The position numbers were made by a program, and so were the translations under genes. Of a DNA stretch of 64,000 bases, positions 1-7,548 are shown piece by piece. Origin of the DNA: an uncultured Sphingomonadaceae bacterium (GTDB lineage: Bacteria > Pseudomonadota > Alphaproteobacteria > Sphingomonadales > Sphingomonadaceae). The DNA is taken from positions 1,178,001 through 1,242,000 of the forward strand of contig CANMWO010000001.1 of NCBI GenBank assembly GCA_947501695.1, written 5' to 3'. How positions within the stretch are numbered: position 1 is the first letter of the stretch; each line of letters begins with the position of its first letter. The notes beneath the pieces were generated by a model. It was not told the origin of the DNA and searched no databases. It worked only from the letters and a program-made list of their open reading frames with translations.

Positions 1-1
1 C

Positions 2-742
2 GAAAAGTCGCTGAAGAAGCAGGGCATGACCATCATGACCGGCGCTGGCGTCAAGAGCATCGAGACTTCAGCCAAGGGCGTCAAGGCGGAGATTGAAGAC
101 AGCAAGGGCAAGAAAGCCAGCCATGACTTCAGCCATGTCATTGTCGCCGTGGGCATCCAGCCAAATGTCGAAACGGTCGGTCTGGACGAGCTTGGCATCG
201 AACCGGACGAGCGCTTCCATATCAAGACGGACGCGATGTGCCGAACCAATGTCGAAGGCATATATGCCATTGGTGACGTCACCGGCGGACCGTGGCTCGC
301 GCACAAAGCCAGTCATGAAGGCGTTATCGCGGTCGAAGCGATAGCGGGCGGCCATCCGCACGCCATGGATGTGAACAACATCCCTGGCTGTACCTATTGC
401 CACCCACAGATTGCGAGCGTTGGCTTGACCGAGGCTAAGGCCAAGGCGGCGGGTCATGACGTCAAGGTCGGGAACTTCCCATTCATTGGCAACGGCAAAG
501 CCATTGCGCTGGGCGAGACAGAAGGCTTTATCAAGACGGTGTTTGACGCAAAAACCGGAGAATTGCTGGGCGCACATATGATTGGTGCGGAAGTCACCGA
601 GCTGATCCAAGGCTATACGGTTGGCAAGACGCTGGAGACGACCGAAGCGGAATTGATGAACACCGTCTTCCCGCATCCGACGTTGAGCGAGATGATGCAT
701 GAAAGCGTGTTAGACGCATATGAGCGGGTTCTGCATATGTGA
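2..742 (+). CDS. lpdA: Dihydrolipoyl dehydrogenase, C-terminal part (5' end outside window)
   Basis: The frame is open from base 2 and the start lies upstream of the window, so only the last 246 residues are visible. E3 component of 2-oxoacid dehydrogenase complexes: it reoxidises dihydrolipoamide using FAD and NAD+. Visible hallmarks are the FAD-binding segment YAIGDVTGGPWLAHKASHEG and the C-terminal dimerisation domain ending in FPHPTLSEMMHES. That last motif carries the conserved His-x-x-x-x-Glu pair that acts as base at the active site. The N-terminal FAD-binding motif and redox disulfide are not in view. The family is certain; which complex it serves cannot be told from here, although lipA is encoded further along. 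Confidence 0.93.
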   Translation, partial: EKSLKKQGMTIMTGAGVKSIETSAKGVKAEIEDSKGKKASHDFSHVIVAVGIQPNVETVGLDELGIEPDERFHIKTDAMCRTNVEGIYAIGDVTGGPWLAHKASHEGVIAVEAIAGGHPHAMDVNNIPGCTYCHPQIASVGLTEAKAKAAGHDVKVGNFPFIGNGKAIALGETEGFIKTVFDAKTGELLGAHMIGAEVTELIQGYTVGKTLETTEAELMNTVFPHPTLSEMMHESVLDAYERVLHM

Positions 743-760
743 GTGGCTTAGGTGCTTGTG

Positions 761-840
761 CCCCTGCGTAGGCAGGGGCTCATCTCCGAACGTTGTGTCT
801 TTATTATAGGGTGGGAGATGGACTCCTGCCTGCGCAGGAG
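761..840. repeat. Inverted pair of palindromic intergenic repeats
   Basis: Two related elements lie head to head. The first has a 7-bp stem (761-767 with 772-778) around a 4-base loop and is followed by CTCATCTCC. The second (823-840) has a 7-bp stem (823-829 with 834-840) and is preceded by GGGAGATGGA, so its reverse complement matches the first copy over about 27 bases. Each can form its own hairpin, and the two copies together can form one long stem. They fill the space between lpdA and the amidohydrolase. Similar CCTGC(N)GCAGG repeats are, from general knowledge, common between genes in sphingomonads. Transcription termination or mRNA stability are possible roles but are inferred. Confidence 0.75.
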
Positions 841-856
841 TACGAGGGGAATTTCT

Positions 857-2128
857 ATGAATCCAGTCAAATGCTTATTGGCTCTACCTCTTATCATTTC
901 TACGCCGATTCATGCCGAGATGATTGTCTATACTGCCGATCGGATGCTGGATGTGGAACGCGGCAGGATAATACCCAATCCCTCCATCCTCGTTATCGAT
1001 GGTAAAATTGCTCGCGTCGAGAACCAGAGAAACCTGATTAAACCAGCGGATGCAAAAACCGTTGCACTGGGTGATGTGACAATCCTGCCCGGCCTGATTG
1101 ACATGCACGTCCATCTCGACGCCAACCCGCTTTATGGTGGTTATAGCAGTCTGCAATTCACCGATCAGTTTTTCACGGTACAGGGCGTTGCCAATGCTCG
1201 GAATATGCTGGAAGCCGGTTTTACTAGCGTTCGCAATGTCGGCTCCGATAACTATTCTGATATTGCCTATAAACAGGCGATTGACGAGGGATTAATTGCT
1301 GGACCGCGCATCACACCTGCAGGCTATTCGTTAGGCGCCACTGGCGGTCATTGTGACCAGACGTTCCTGCCACCTTCGTTCAAGGCCAAATCGCCTGCGG
1401 TGGGTGATGGGCCGACCGAATTGCGCAAAAAAGTTCGTGAACAACGCAAATATGGCGCTCAGGTAATCAAAGTCTGTGCGACGGGTGGCGTTTTCTCCCG
1501 CAACACCGAGCCGGGTCAGCAGCAATTGTCGCTCGAGGAACTCAGCGCAATTGTCGATGAAGCCAAGCTCTGGGGCCTGAAAACAGCGGCCCATGCCCAT
1601 GGCGCTGCCGGGATCAAGACGGCTATTCGCGCCGGTTTTACGACCATCGAACATGCTAGCCTGGTCGATAATGAGGGTATCGACCTCGCTCGCAAGAATG
1701 GCACCTATTTCGGTATGGATATTTTCAACACCGAATATACCCAGTCAGAAGGCAAGAAAAACGGGGTGTTAGAGGAAAACCTTCTCAAAGATCGTCAGAT
1801 TGCTCAACTGCAACGCGACAACTTCCGCGCAGCACATCAAGCGGGCGTAAAAATGGTATTCAGTTCAGACGCAGGCGTCATGCCGCATGGCATGGCGGGC
1901 GGGCAGTTCAAAATCATGGTCGACTACGGCATGACGCCGCTTCAAGCCATCAGAACGGCAACAATCAATGCCGCCGATGCGCTTGGGAAGGCTGATCAAG
2001 TGGGGCGGATAAAGGCAGGATATCATGCAGATTTTATCGCCGTTGATGGCGATCCGCTCGTCAATGTGCGAGAATTGGAAGATGTCGATATCGTCGTCAA
2101 AGGCGGTAAACTCGTAAAGGGACAGTAA
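857..2128 (+). CDS. Secreted metal-dependent amidohydrolase
   Basis: 423-residue amidohydrolase-superfamily protein, probably a periplasmic dipeptidase- or imidazolonepropionase-like hydrolase. The ATG at 857 is chosen because GAGGGGA (844-850) precedes it at good spacing and it opens directly into a signal peptide of about 20 residues ending in PIHA. Earlier in-frame starts would bury that signal. Metal-site motifs are in order: HVH at residues 84-86, the VIKVCATGG segment with the Lys that is carboxylated in this subfamily, the AAHAHG and IEHAS histidines, and FSSDAGV with the catalytic Asp. The C-terminal beta domain returns with AGYHADFIAVDGDP. The substrate cannot be read from sequence. 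The next gene begins two bases after its stop codon, suggesting co-transcription. Confidence 0.85.
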   Translation: MNPVKCLLALPLIISTPIHAEMIVYTADRMLDVERGRIIPNPSILVIDGKIARVENQRNLIKPADAKTVALGDVTILPGLIDMHVHLDANPLYGGYSSLQFTDQFFTVQGVANARNMLEAGFTSVRNVGSDNYSDIAYKQAIDEGLIAGPRITPAGYSLGATGGHCDQTFLPPSFKAKSPAVGDGPTELRKKVREQRKYGAQVIKVCATGGVFSRNTEPGQQQLSLEELSAIVDEAKLWGLKTAAHAHGAAGIKTAIRAGFTTIEHASLVDNEGIDLARKNGTYFGMDIFNTEYTQSEGKKNGVLEENLLKDRQIAQLQRDNFRAAHQAGVKMVFSSDAGVMPHGMAGGQFKIMVDYGMTPLQAIRTATINAADALGKADQVGRIKAGYHADFIAVDGDPLVNVRELEDVDIVVKGGKLVKGQ

Positions 2129-2129
2129 G

Positions 2130-3038
2130 ATGGCCAAGGGCACCCATGATTATGTCGAGGATCCGCGTAACGAGACCATCCTGATTAACGTCAATGGTGT
2201 CATCACACCGCGGGCCGAAGCCATGGTGTCGGTGTTCGACAGCGGCTTCATGCTCGGCGACGGCGTCTGGGAAGGGCTGCGTGTACATAAAGGCCGGATT
2301 GCGTTTCTGGACGCCCATATGGACCGCCTGTTTGAGGGCGCCAAGGCGATTGCGATGGACATCGGGATCAGCCGTGAAGACTTGATTGCTAGGCTTTACG
2401 AGACGATTGAAGCCAATGGCATGACTGGATGTCATATTCGTCTGATGGTGACCCGGGGCATACGCTCGACCCCATATCAGGATCCGCGTGTGATCATCTC
2501 ACCTGCAACCATAGTAATCATTCCGGAATATAAGGAAGCGCTGCCCAGCACCGTGGAAAACGGAATCCGCCTGTTCACGGTCCATGTCAGGCGCGGCGAT
2601 CCAGCGGTGCAGGATCCCAAACTTAACTCCCATAGCAAACTCAATTGCATAACCGCCTGTATCCAAGCAACGCAGGCCGGAGCGGATGAGGCGCTCATGC
2701 TCGATCCGCAGGGTTTTGTAGCAACCTGCAACAGCACGCATTTCTTCATTGTCCGCAAAGGCGAAGTGTGGACCAGTAGCGGTGATTATTGCCTCGGTGG
2801 GATTACACGGAGCAACGTTATAAAACTGTGCCGGGAGAATGATATCCCAGTGTTTGAGAAGAATTTCTCGCTTACTGACGTCTATGGCGCTGATGAAGCC
2901 TTTGTTACGGGTACATTCGCCGGTGTTGTACCAGCAACCGAGGTCGATGGCCGCGAGCTTAGCAAGGGCAGGGGTCCCATGGTCGAGCGCCTCCAATCGC
3001 TCTACAAGACATTGATTGAAAGCGATACGGCGGCATGA
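2130..3038 (+). CDS. Class IV (PLP) aminotransferase, branched-chain/D-amino-acid type
   Basis: 302-residue fold-type IV aminotransferase. The PLP lysine is very likely Lys170 in the HSKLNC segment. The cofactor phosphate-binding part is GGITRSNVI near residue 225, and the N-terminal GDGVWEGLRVH block is typical of the family. IlvE, D-alanine transaminase and aminodeoxychorismate lyase share this fold, and I cannot separate them by eye. Its stop overlaps the start of the sulfotransferase gene (ATGA at 3035-3038), so the two are probably translationally coupled. That is unusual company for a plain IlvE and suggests a more specialised substrate. Confidence 0.85.
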   Translation: MAKGTHDYVEDPRNETILINVNGVITPRAEAMVSVFDSGFMLGDGVWEGLRVHKGRIAFLDAHMDRLFEGAKAIAMDIGISREDLIARLYETIEANGMTGCHIRLMVTRGIRSTPYQDPRVIISPATIVIIPEYKEALPSTVENGIRLFTVHVRRGDPAVQDPKLNSHSKLNCITACIQATQAGADEALMLDPQGFVATCNSTHFFIVRKGEVWTSSGDYCLGGITRSNVIKLCRENDIPVFEKNFSLTDVYGADEAFVTGTFAGVVPATEVDGRELSKGRGPMVERLQSLYKTLIESDTAA

Positions 3039-3775
3039 CGTCAGAGCACGTACGCATCGCGATGTGGTCGGGGCCCCGTAATATCTCGACCGCAATGATG
3101 CGCAGCTTTGGAAGTCGCGCAGATTGTGCAGTCACTGATGAACCTTTCTACGGCGCTTTCCTGAAAAAGACCGGAATAAGGCAACCAATGGCGGATGATA
3201 TCATTGCTTCGATGGATACTGAGTGGACCTCTGTCGCGCAGGTTATGAGAGGGGCAATACCCGGAGGGAAGACGCTCTGGTATCAGAAGCATATGCCCCA
3301 CCATATGGTCGACAAGGTGTCTATCTCCGACTTCCCTGACCATCGACACGCTTTCCTGATCCGTGATCCGGATCATGTGGTTGCAAGCTATGCAGCTAAA
3401 AGGGTCGAAGTTACACCTGATGATCTAGGATATCAGCGGCAAATGGAGTATCTTGATCATGTCGCACAGATAAGCGGAATGGAACCGATTGTTTTGGATA
3501 GCGCTGATATTCTGAAGGATCCCGAACAACATCTCAAAAGCCTGTGTAAAGCACTTGATATAAGCTGGGATCCGGCGATGCTCGGTTGGAAAACTGGTGT
3601 CCGGGATACCGACGGGGTGTGGGCTTCTCATTGGTATAACCGCGTTGTTGGCACAACAACCTTCGCCGCAGCGACGAATAAGCAACCGAGGCTAACCGAC
3701 CATCAACAGAGGACCGCCGATCGCTGCCGAAAATTTTACAACCAATTGTTAGATTATCGCCTCAATATTCTCTGA
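3035..3775 (+). CDS. Sulfotransferase family protein
   Basis: 246 residues. The N-terminus MWSGPRNISTAMMRSF fits the PAPS 5'-phosphosulfate-binding loop of cytosolic-type sulfotransferases. The later HAFLIRDPDHVVASYA block fits the 3'-phosphate-binding segment with its conserved Arg and Ser. No signal peptide or membrane segment is seen. The gene overlaps the upstream aminotransferase by four bases. Sulfotransferase-like proteins linked to aminotransferases occur in several bacterial groups, but their acceptor is generally unknown. A small-molecule acceptor derived from an amino or keto acid is only a guess. The stop is followed by a short AT-rich gap. Confidence 0.78.
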   Translation: MTSEHVRIAMWSGPRNISTAMMRSFGSRADCAVTDEPFYGAFLKKTGIRQPMADDIIASMDTEWTSVAQVMRGAIPGGKTLWYQKHMPHHMVDKVSISDFPDHRHAFLIRDPDHVVASYAAKRVEVTPDDLGYQRQMEYLDHVAQISGMEPIVLDSADILKDPEQHLKSLCKALDISWDPAMLGWKTGVRDTDGVWASHWYNRVVGTTTFAAATNKQPRLTDHQQRTADRCRKFYNQLLDYRLNIL

Positions 3776-3866
3776 TGCTGACTGGAACTGATAGTTTTCT
3801 TTAGTTTTCATGGCACCAATCGCAGAAAATATGATATATTGCCGTATAGATTTTTAGGAGGCTTCT

Positions 3867-4208
3867 ATGTTAAATTTACTCTCTATCGCCCTCTTAAGTG
3901 CCGCCACTGCTGGTGCAGCTGATGCGGAAACTTCCAGGGTGAGCTATTCCAATTGCCTGACCGACTTTTCAATTACCCATCTCGATCAGAAAACCGAACG
4001 TCGCCCATTTAGAAAAGCGGCTGCAGAGGCTTGCCCAGATGAACGCAGTGCCATGATAGCCGCGATCAAGAAAGACGAGATCGAATTTGATAGCTCGGAA
4101 GATGAAGCCATTCTGTTCGCAACAGAAGAGGCAGATGGCGTTCTGTCAGCCTTTACGGAAGCCTATGCCGGCTATTTAAGCTCAAACACAAGGCCTGTTA
4201 AAGAATAA
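3867..4208 (+). CDS. Small secreted protein of unknown function
   Basis: 113 residues with a clear signal peptide ending around AGAADA (residue 20) and a strong Shine-Dalgarno AGGAGG at 3856-3861, five bases before the ATG. The mature part is charged and mostly helical in character and has two cysteines (SNCLTD and EACPDE) that could form a disulfide in the periplasm. I recognise no domain. It is the last gene before the polysaccharide island and converges on the O-antigen-ligase gene, so it probably forms its own unit. Confidence 0.75.
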   Translation: MLNLLSIALLSAATAGAADAETSRVSYSNCLTDFSITHLDQKTERRPFRKAAAEACPDERSAMIAAIKKDEIEFDSSEDEAILFATEEADGVLSAFTEAYAGYLSSNTRPVKE

Positions 4209-4275
4209 GGCAACAACCGCTCTCACCAGATATGCGGAGCAAAGCTCATTATCGTGTTTGTAATGTTGATGCGCG

Positions 4276-5631
4276 TCAAGTCGATGTCGCCAGGGCAGGT
4301 GCTTCGCTCTCGCCATCCTCTTTTTGCTGACGGAGTTTAGCTACTAAAACGGCTCGTTTAGCAGCTTTCCGCTGCATGATTAAGCCAGCCAGCAATCCGA
4401 TTGAGATAGCCAGCAGATATTGGATCACCCAAGTCACCATCACCCATTCGTAAAAGCTGTGTAACGCAACTATAGTGAGCGTGACGCCGATACCGACAGC
4501 TAAATCACCTTTGGGGTCGCCACGATTGCTCCAGGCAAATTTGAAAGCTGCGAAAATGGGAACAAATATAAAAAGTACAAAACAAAAGAATCCAATGAAT
4601 CCGGTCTCGGCCGCCACTAACAAATATGTATTATGCACAGGTGCGGAACGGCTGCCCCTATTCCAGATCACACCAGCTTTTTGTGAATATCCCTCGGTAT
4701 TGGCGATAACGACATATTGATTAGCGCCGATCCCCATCGGATGATCTGAGAAGATCATTTTTGCTGCTCGTTCAAAGGCTTGCCGTTCTTCGTTACTGCC
4801 TTCGCTAGAAGTAATCGCAAAGCGTTGCTGCAGCGACGCAATCGCTACCGGGGTTGCAAGGGCAAGGACCACCAATCCTATGACAGCAACTTTAGTTTTT
4901 CGCGCAGAAGGTTTCCGAGCCATCGACAGAAATATAAGAAGAATTACGCCAATTCCAGCAAGACCAATGGTCGCGCGGGACGCGCCAAAAGCAACTACAA
5001 TCAATCCGGCTATCACGCCAATCAACGGTAGTTTTGCCTTTTTCGTCGCCATAAGCATCGCTAAAGAAGGATAGAGTGCAAAATGTGTGGCAACGCCCAA
5101 GAGGTTTTGATGCCCCATAGTTCCACTGGCCTGAACCACACCGGACAGCTTCTGACTAATAGAGAAACCTGCCTGCAAGGTTACCCCACAAACCAAACCG
5201 GCGATGATCATCTTTTGACCATCCTCCGACATACAAGCGTTTGCAGCGGCCCAAAATACCAACAACACCATACCCAACTGCCAAGCGTAGAAAAATGAAG
5301 CCTGCGGATTGTTTGAAAAGAGAATCGATAAAGAGGCAGCGCCGATATAAGCGATGATGATTCCAGTGAACGGAAAGAATAAGGGCGATCTCCGGCTTCT
5401 GATTACAACGGCCAATGCCAAAGCGTCCAGAAGAGTGATTACCACGCCTTTGGTCTGACCCGGCCAAGTCGCCCAGCTTATAATGGCTCCGTCCAAATTC
5501 CATGCCGATATCACGAACGGCAGAAAGCCAATCGCAAAATAGAGATATCGACGATATCTCGCATTCTGTTGAAGCAGAACCAAAAATATCGGAACGGAAA
5601 ATATGATCACTGCCAACGCAACGAATCTCAT
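4276..5631 (-). CDS. O-antigen ligase/polymerase-like membrane protein (Wzy/WaaL family)
   Basis: 451 residues with about ten to twelve hydrophobic segments and a larger periplasmic loop near residues 260-330. That loop ends in HNTYLLVAAETGFIG, the signature of the Wzy_C/O-antigen ligase family; its His is thought to be catalytic in WaaL-type enzymes. The cytoplasmic tail is charged and ends in GESEAPALATST. It could polymerise repeat units or ligate glycan to an acceptor. A second member of the family lies at 23694-25106, so the two may divide those tasks. The gene stands alone on the minus strand and its start faces the long AT-rich region before the PEP-CTERM metalloprotease. Confidence 0.82.
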   Translation of the reverse strand: MRFVALAVIIFSVPIFLVLLQQNARYRRYLYFAIGFLPFVISAWNLDGAIISWATWPGQTKGVVITLLDALALAVVIRSRRSPLFFPFTGIIIAYIGAASLSILFSNNPQASFFYAWQLGMVLLVFWAAANACMSEDGQKMIIAGLVCGVTLQAGFSISQKLSGVVQASGTMGHQNLLGVATHFALYPSLAMLMATKKAKLPLIGVIAGLIVVAFGASRATIGLAGIGVILLIFLSMARKPSARKTKVAVIGLVVLALATPVAIASLQQRFAITSSEGSNEERQAFERAAKMIFSDHPMGIGANQYVVIANTEGYSQKAGVIWNRGSRSAPVHNTYLLVAAETGFIGFFCFVLFIFVPIFAAFKFAWSNRGDPKGDLAVGIGVTLTIVALHSFYEWVMVTWVIQYLLAISIGLLAGLIMQRKAAKRAVLVAKLRQQKEDGESEAPALATST

Positions 5632-5889
5632 GATCTATTTTTTCCTCTGCAAACCGGCAATTTACTGTTTCCACTCTTATCAAACAAATCAGTTAACGAA
5701 TATTCCAAAAAAATCCATCTCACTTTTGCACCGGTCTAACGTCGTAAATCAAAATTACTGCAAATTCGAAGCAGTTAACCCTGATTTCAAATTTACAGCT
5801 CTGTGAATGATATTTGATTTCTTTCGTAACAACTTAGTAGATTTTGTTATCTTTCTTCTATGCCGATGTAACATGATTGTGGTGTGTCC

Positions 5890-5928
5890 CGAAATGGCAC
5901 AGCACCAAAGCTGTTATGCCCGATTTCG
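5890..5928. other. Bulged hairpin upstream of PEP-CTERM gene
   Basis: Three stacked stems: CGAAAT (5890-5895) with ATTTCG (5923-5928), GGC (5896-5898) with GCC (5918-5920), and ACAGC (5899-5903) with GCTGT (5910-5914), closed by the loop ACCAAA. Bulges of two and three bases lie on the 3' arm only. That is 14 base pairs in 39 bases of otherwise AT-rich DNA. No U-run follows directly, so it is not an ordinary terminator. It could be a structured leader, a small-RNA element or a protein site; the sequence does not decide. Confidence 0.5.
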
Positions 5929-5997
5929 ACCAGAAGAGACTGTTTTTAAGCGATAAATAATGACGGTAAGCAGCGATTTGGTAGCCTATGCAACCAT

Positions 5998-6036
5998 GTT
6001 GTAATAAATTCCGACAGTTAAAAAGTAAATTACAAC
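5998..6036. repeat. Inverted GTTGTAAT repeat (operator-like)
   Basis: GTTGTAAT at 5998-6005 is mirrored by ATTACAAC at 6029-6036, with 23 bases between. It sits just upstream of the possible -35 TTGACT (6052-6057) before the PEP-CTERM metalloprotease. The same GTTGTAA core occurs upstream of sleB (28279-28285) and in the gap beside the second PEP-CTERM gene (near 32027-32033). A regulator site is possible, but chance is not excluded in AT-rich DNA. Confidence 0.35.
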
Positions 6037-6125
6037 TTCAAAAAAATCCCATTGACTCTGTCCTTTAGAATGGGAATTAACCTTTTATTAACGCCTATTC
6101 TGGCGGGACTATAAGGGGAAGAAAT

Positions 6126-7370
6126 ATGAAATCAGCAAAGCTACTACTTGCTGGCGCTGCACTTTTTGCACTGCCACTCTCAACTGCACCTGCTAGTGCA
6201 CTTACAATCGTATTAAACAACGGCGGCGGTGTGGAAAGCAATACCCAAGCTTTTGCAGGCTTTACTGCAGCTGCACGCTACTGGGAAAGCGTTTTTACGA
6301 ACGATGTTACCATCAATATCAATGTTGGCTTCCAAGCTTTGGCCCCTAATGTTTTGGCTCAGGCAGGCAGCAGCAGCGCCGGTGTTGAAGTAGAGCAGTT
6401 TATAAACGCTCTTCAATCGACCGGAACAACCAGTTTGGACTCTCAAGCGGTATTCCCTAACTTGGTGGCTTCGCAATTTGACAATGACGATGGCAGTGAT
6501 GTTCTTGGAGTTAACGCTCTAATTTCTGCACCAAATGCCAATGGCGGCGGCGTCGCAGTTCCATTGAGCCGGACCCTTGATGCTGACGGCAGTGCCAACA
6601 ATGTGGTGTTGGATGCTAATACAGCCACTTTGAAAGCAGTTGGTCTTCTGGGCAATGATGGTTCATCAGATGCAAGCATCACCTTCAGCAACGAGTTTGA
6701 TTTTGACTTTGATCCAACAGACGGCATTGCAGCCGGTGCGTTTGATTTTGTCGGTATCGCTATTCATGAAATTGGTCATGCGCTTGGTTTTACTTCTGGT
6801 GTAGATACTTATGACTTCGTGGGCGGCAATCCTGACATCCCATTTGGTGATGGTACATTTGCTGATTTGGATCTCAATCCTTTCCGGATTGCAAGCCCGC
6901 TCGATCTGTTCCGTTACAGCGAACTCAGCGCTCAACTCGGTGTCGTTGACTGGGCTGTCGGCGGTGAAGATGGCGAAGCGCCATTTTTCTCTCTGGATGG
7001 CGGCGCAACCAATTTGTTTGGTGACGCATTTTTCTCCACGGGCTCGTTCTTGGGTGATGGCCGTCAAGCCAGCCACTGGAGAGACGTTGGTCCTGGAGAA
7101 GTTCAGCGTGGTATCCTGGATCCTACTCTTGCACGTGGCGAGAATAGCATCATTACAGCCCTTGACCTTGCCGCATTTGACGCAACAGGTTGGAATGTGA
7201 ACTTTGACGTGTTGGCTAATTCTGACTACGCGTTCAACACTAACAATATCAATGTTGCCGCTGTTCCTGAGCCTGCAACCTGGGCATTCATGATCTTCGG
7301 ATTTGGTATGGTCGGTAGCGCGCTGCGCCGTCGTCGCAAATCTGTAGCAGAACTACCTGCTATCGCTTAA
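6126..7370 (+). CDS. PEPxxWA-CTERM-anchored zinc metalloprotease (NF038122-like)
   Basis: 414-residue exported protein. A signal peptide of about 25 residues ends in APASA. The middle has the zinc motif HEIGHALGF with ligands His214 and His218 and catalytic Glu215; the third ligand is not where a standard metzincin would place it. The C-terminus is a complete exosortase signal: PEPATW at 381-386, a hydrophobic segment of about 15 residues, then the arginine cluster RRRR. It should therefore be exported by Sec, processed by the XrtV-type exosortase encoded at 27094-27972, and remain cell-surface- or matrix-associated. The architecture matches the family NCBI calls NF038122 metalloproteases, as I recall it. 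The ribosome site is strong and an intrinsic terminator follows. Confidence 0.88.
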   Translation: MKSAKLLLAGAALFALPLSTAPASALTIVLNNGGGVESNTQAFAGFTAAARYWESVFTNDVTININVGFQALAPNVLAQAGSSSAGVEVEQFINALQSTGTTSLDSQAVFPNLVASQFDNDDGSDVLGVNALISAPNANGGGVAVPLSRTLDADGSANNVVLDANTATLKAVGLLGNDGSSDASITFSNEFDFDFDPTDGIAAGAFDFVGIAIHEIGHALGFTSGVDTYDFVGGNPDIPFGDGTFADLDLNPFRIASPLDLFRYSELSAQLGVVDWAVGGEDGEAPFFSLDGGATNLFGDAFFSTGSFLGDGRQASHWRDVGPGEVQRGILDPTLARGENSIITALDLAAFDATGWNVNFDVLANSDYAFNTNNINVAAVPEPATWAFMIFGFGMVGSALRRRRKSVAELPAIA

Positions 7371-7393
7371 CTCGCGACCACTATTAAAACAGA

Positions 7394-7423
7394 AACCCGC
7401 TAGCGCAAGCTGGCGGGTTTTTT
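7394..7423 (+). terminator. Rho-independent terminator after PEP-CTERM metalloprotease
   Basis: An 11-bp stem (7394-7404 with 7409-7419, one G-U pair) closes on the tetraloop GCAA and runs into six T residues (7418-7423). It lies 24 bases after the stop codon of the metalloprotease and separates it from the flippase gene. Confidence 0.9.
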
Positions 7424-7548
7424 GTTGGTAACGATATGTTCTAAAAATCATGTCATTGCACTTTATAGTGAATTTCTTTTTTTGTTATGTATCGCGGGTC
7501 AACATGCGATAGGGCATCGAGCATGAACGGACAGTCGAGAACAAACGG

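Larger units (their letters stand above)
5632..6125. other. AT-rich intergenic region between divergent genes
   Basis: 494 bases without a convincing gene on either strand. It should hold divergent promoters for the O-antigen-ligase-like gene and the PEP-CTERM metalloprotease. Visible contents are a long bulged hairpin (5890-5928), an inverted GTTGTAAT pair (5998-6036), a TTGACT at 6052-6057 that could be a -35 element but has no good -10 at 16-18 bases, and a strong ribosome site AAGGGGAAGAA at 6113-6123. I could not fit a sigma-54 -24/-12 element. Confidence 0.6.

Noticed and set aside
68-700. 210-residue frame opposite lpdA
   Set aside because: Antisense shadow of a conserved enzyme; no start signals.
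5890-5912. TGGCAC before the PEP-CTERM metalloprotease as a sigma-54 -24 element
   Set aside because: A sigma-54 site needs GC ten bases after the GG; here that place (5908-5909) reads AA, and TTGC is absent.
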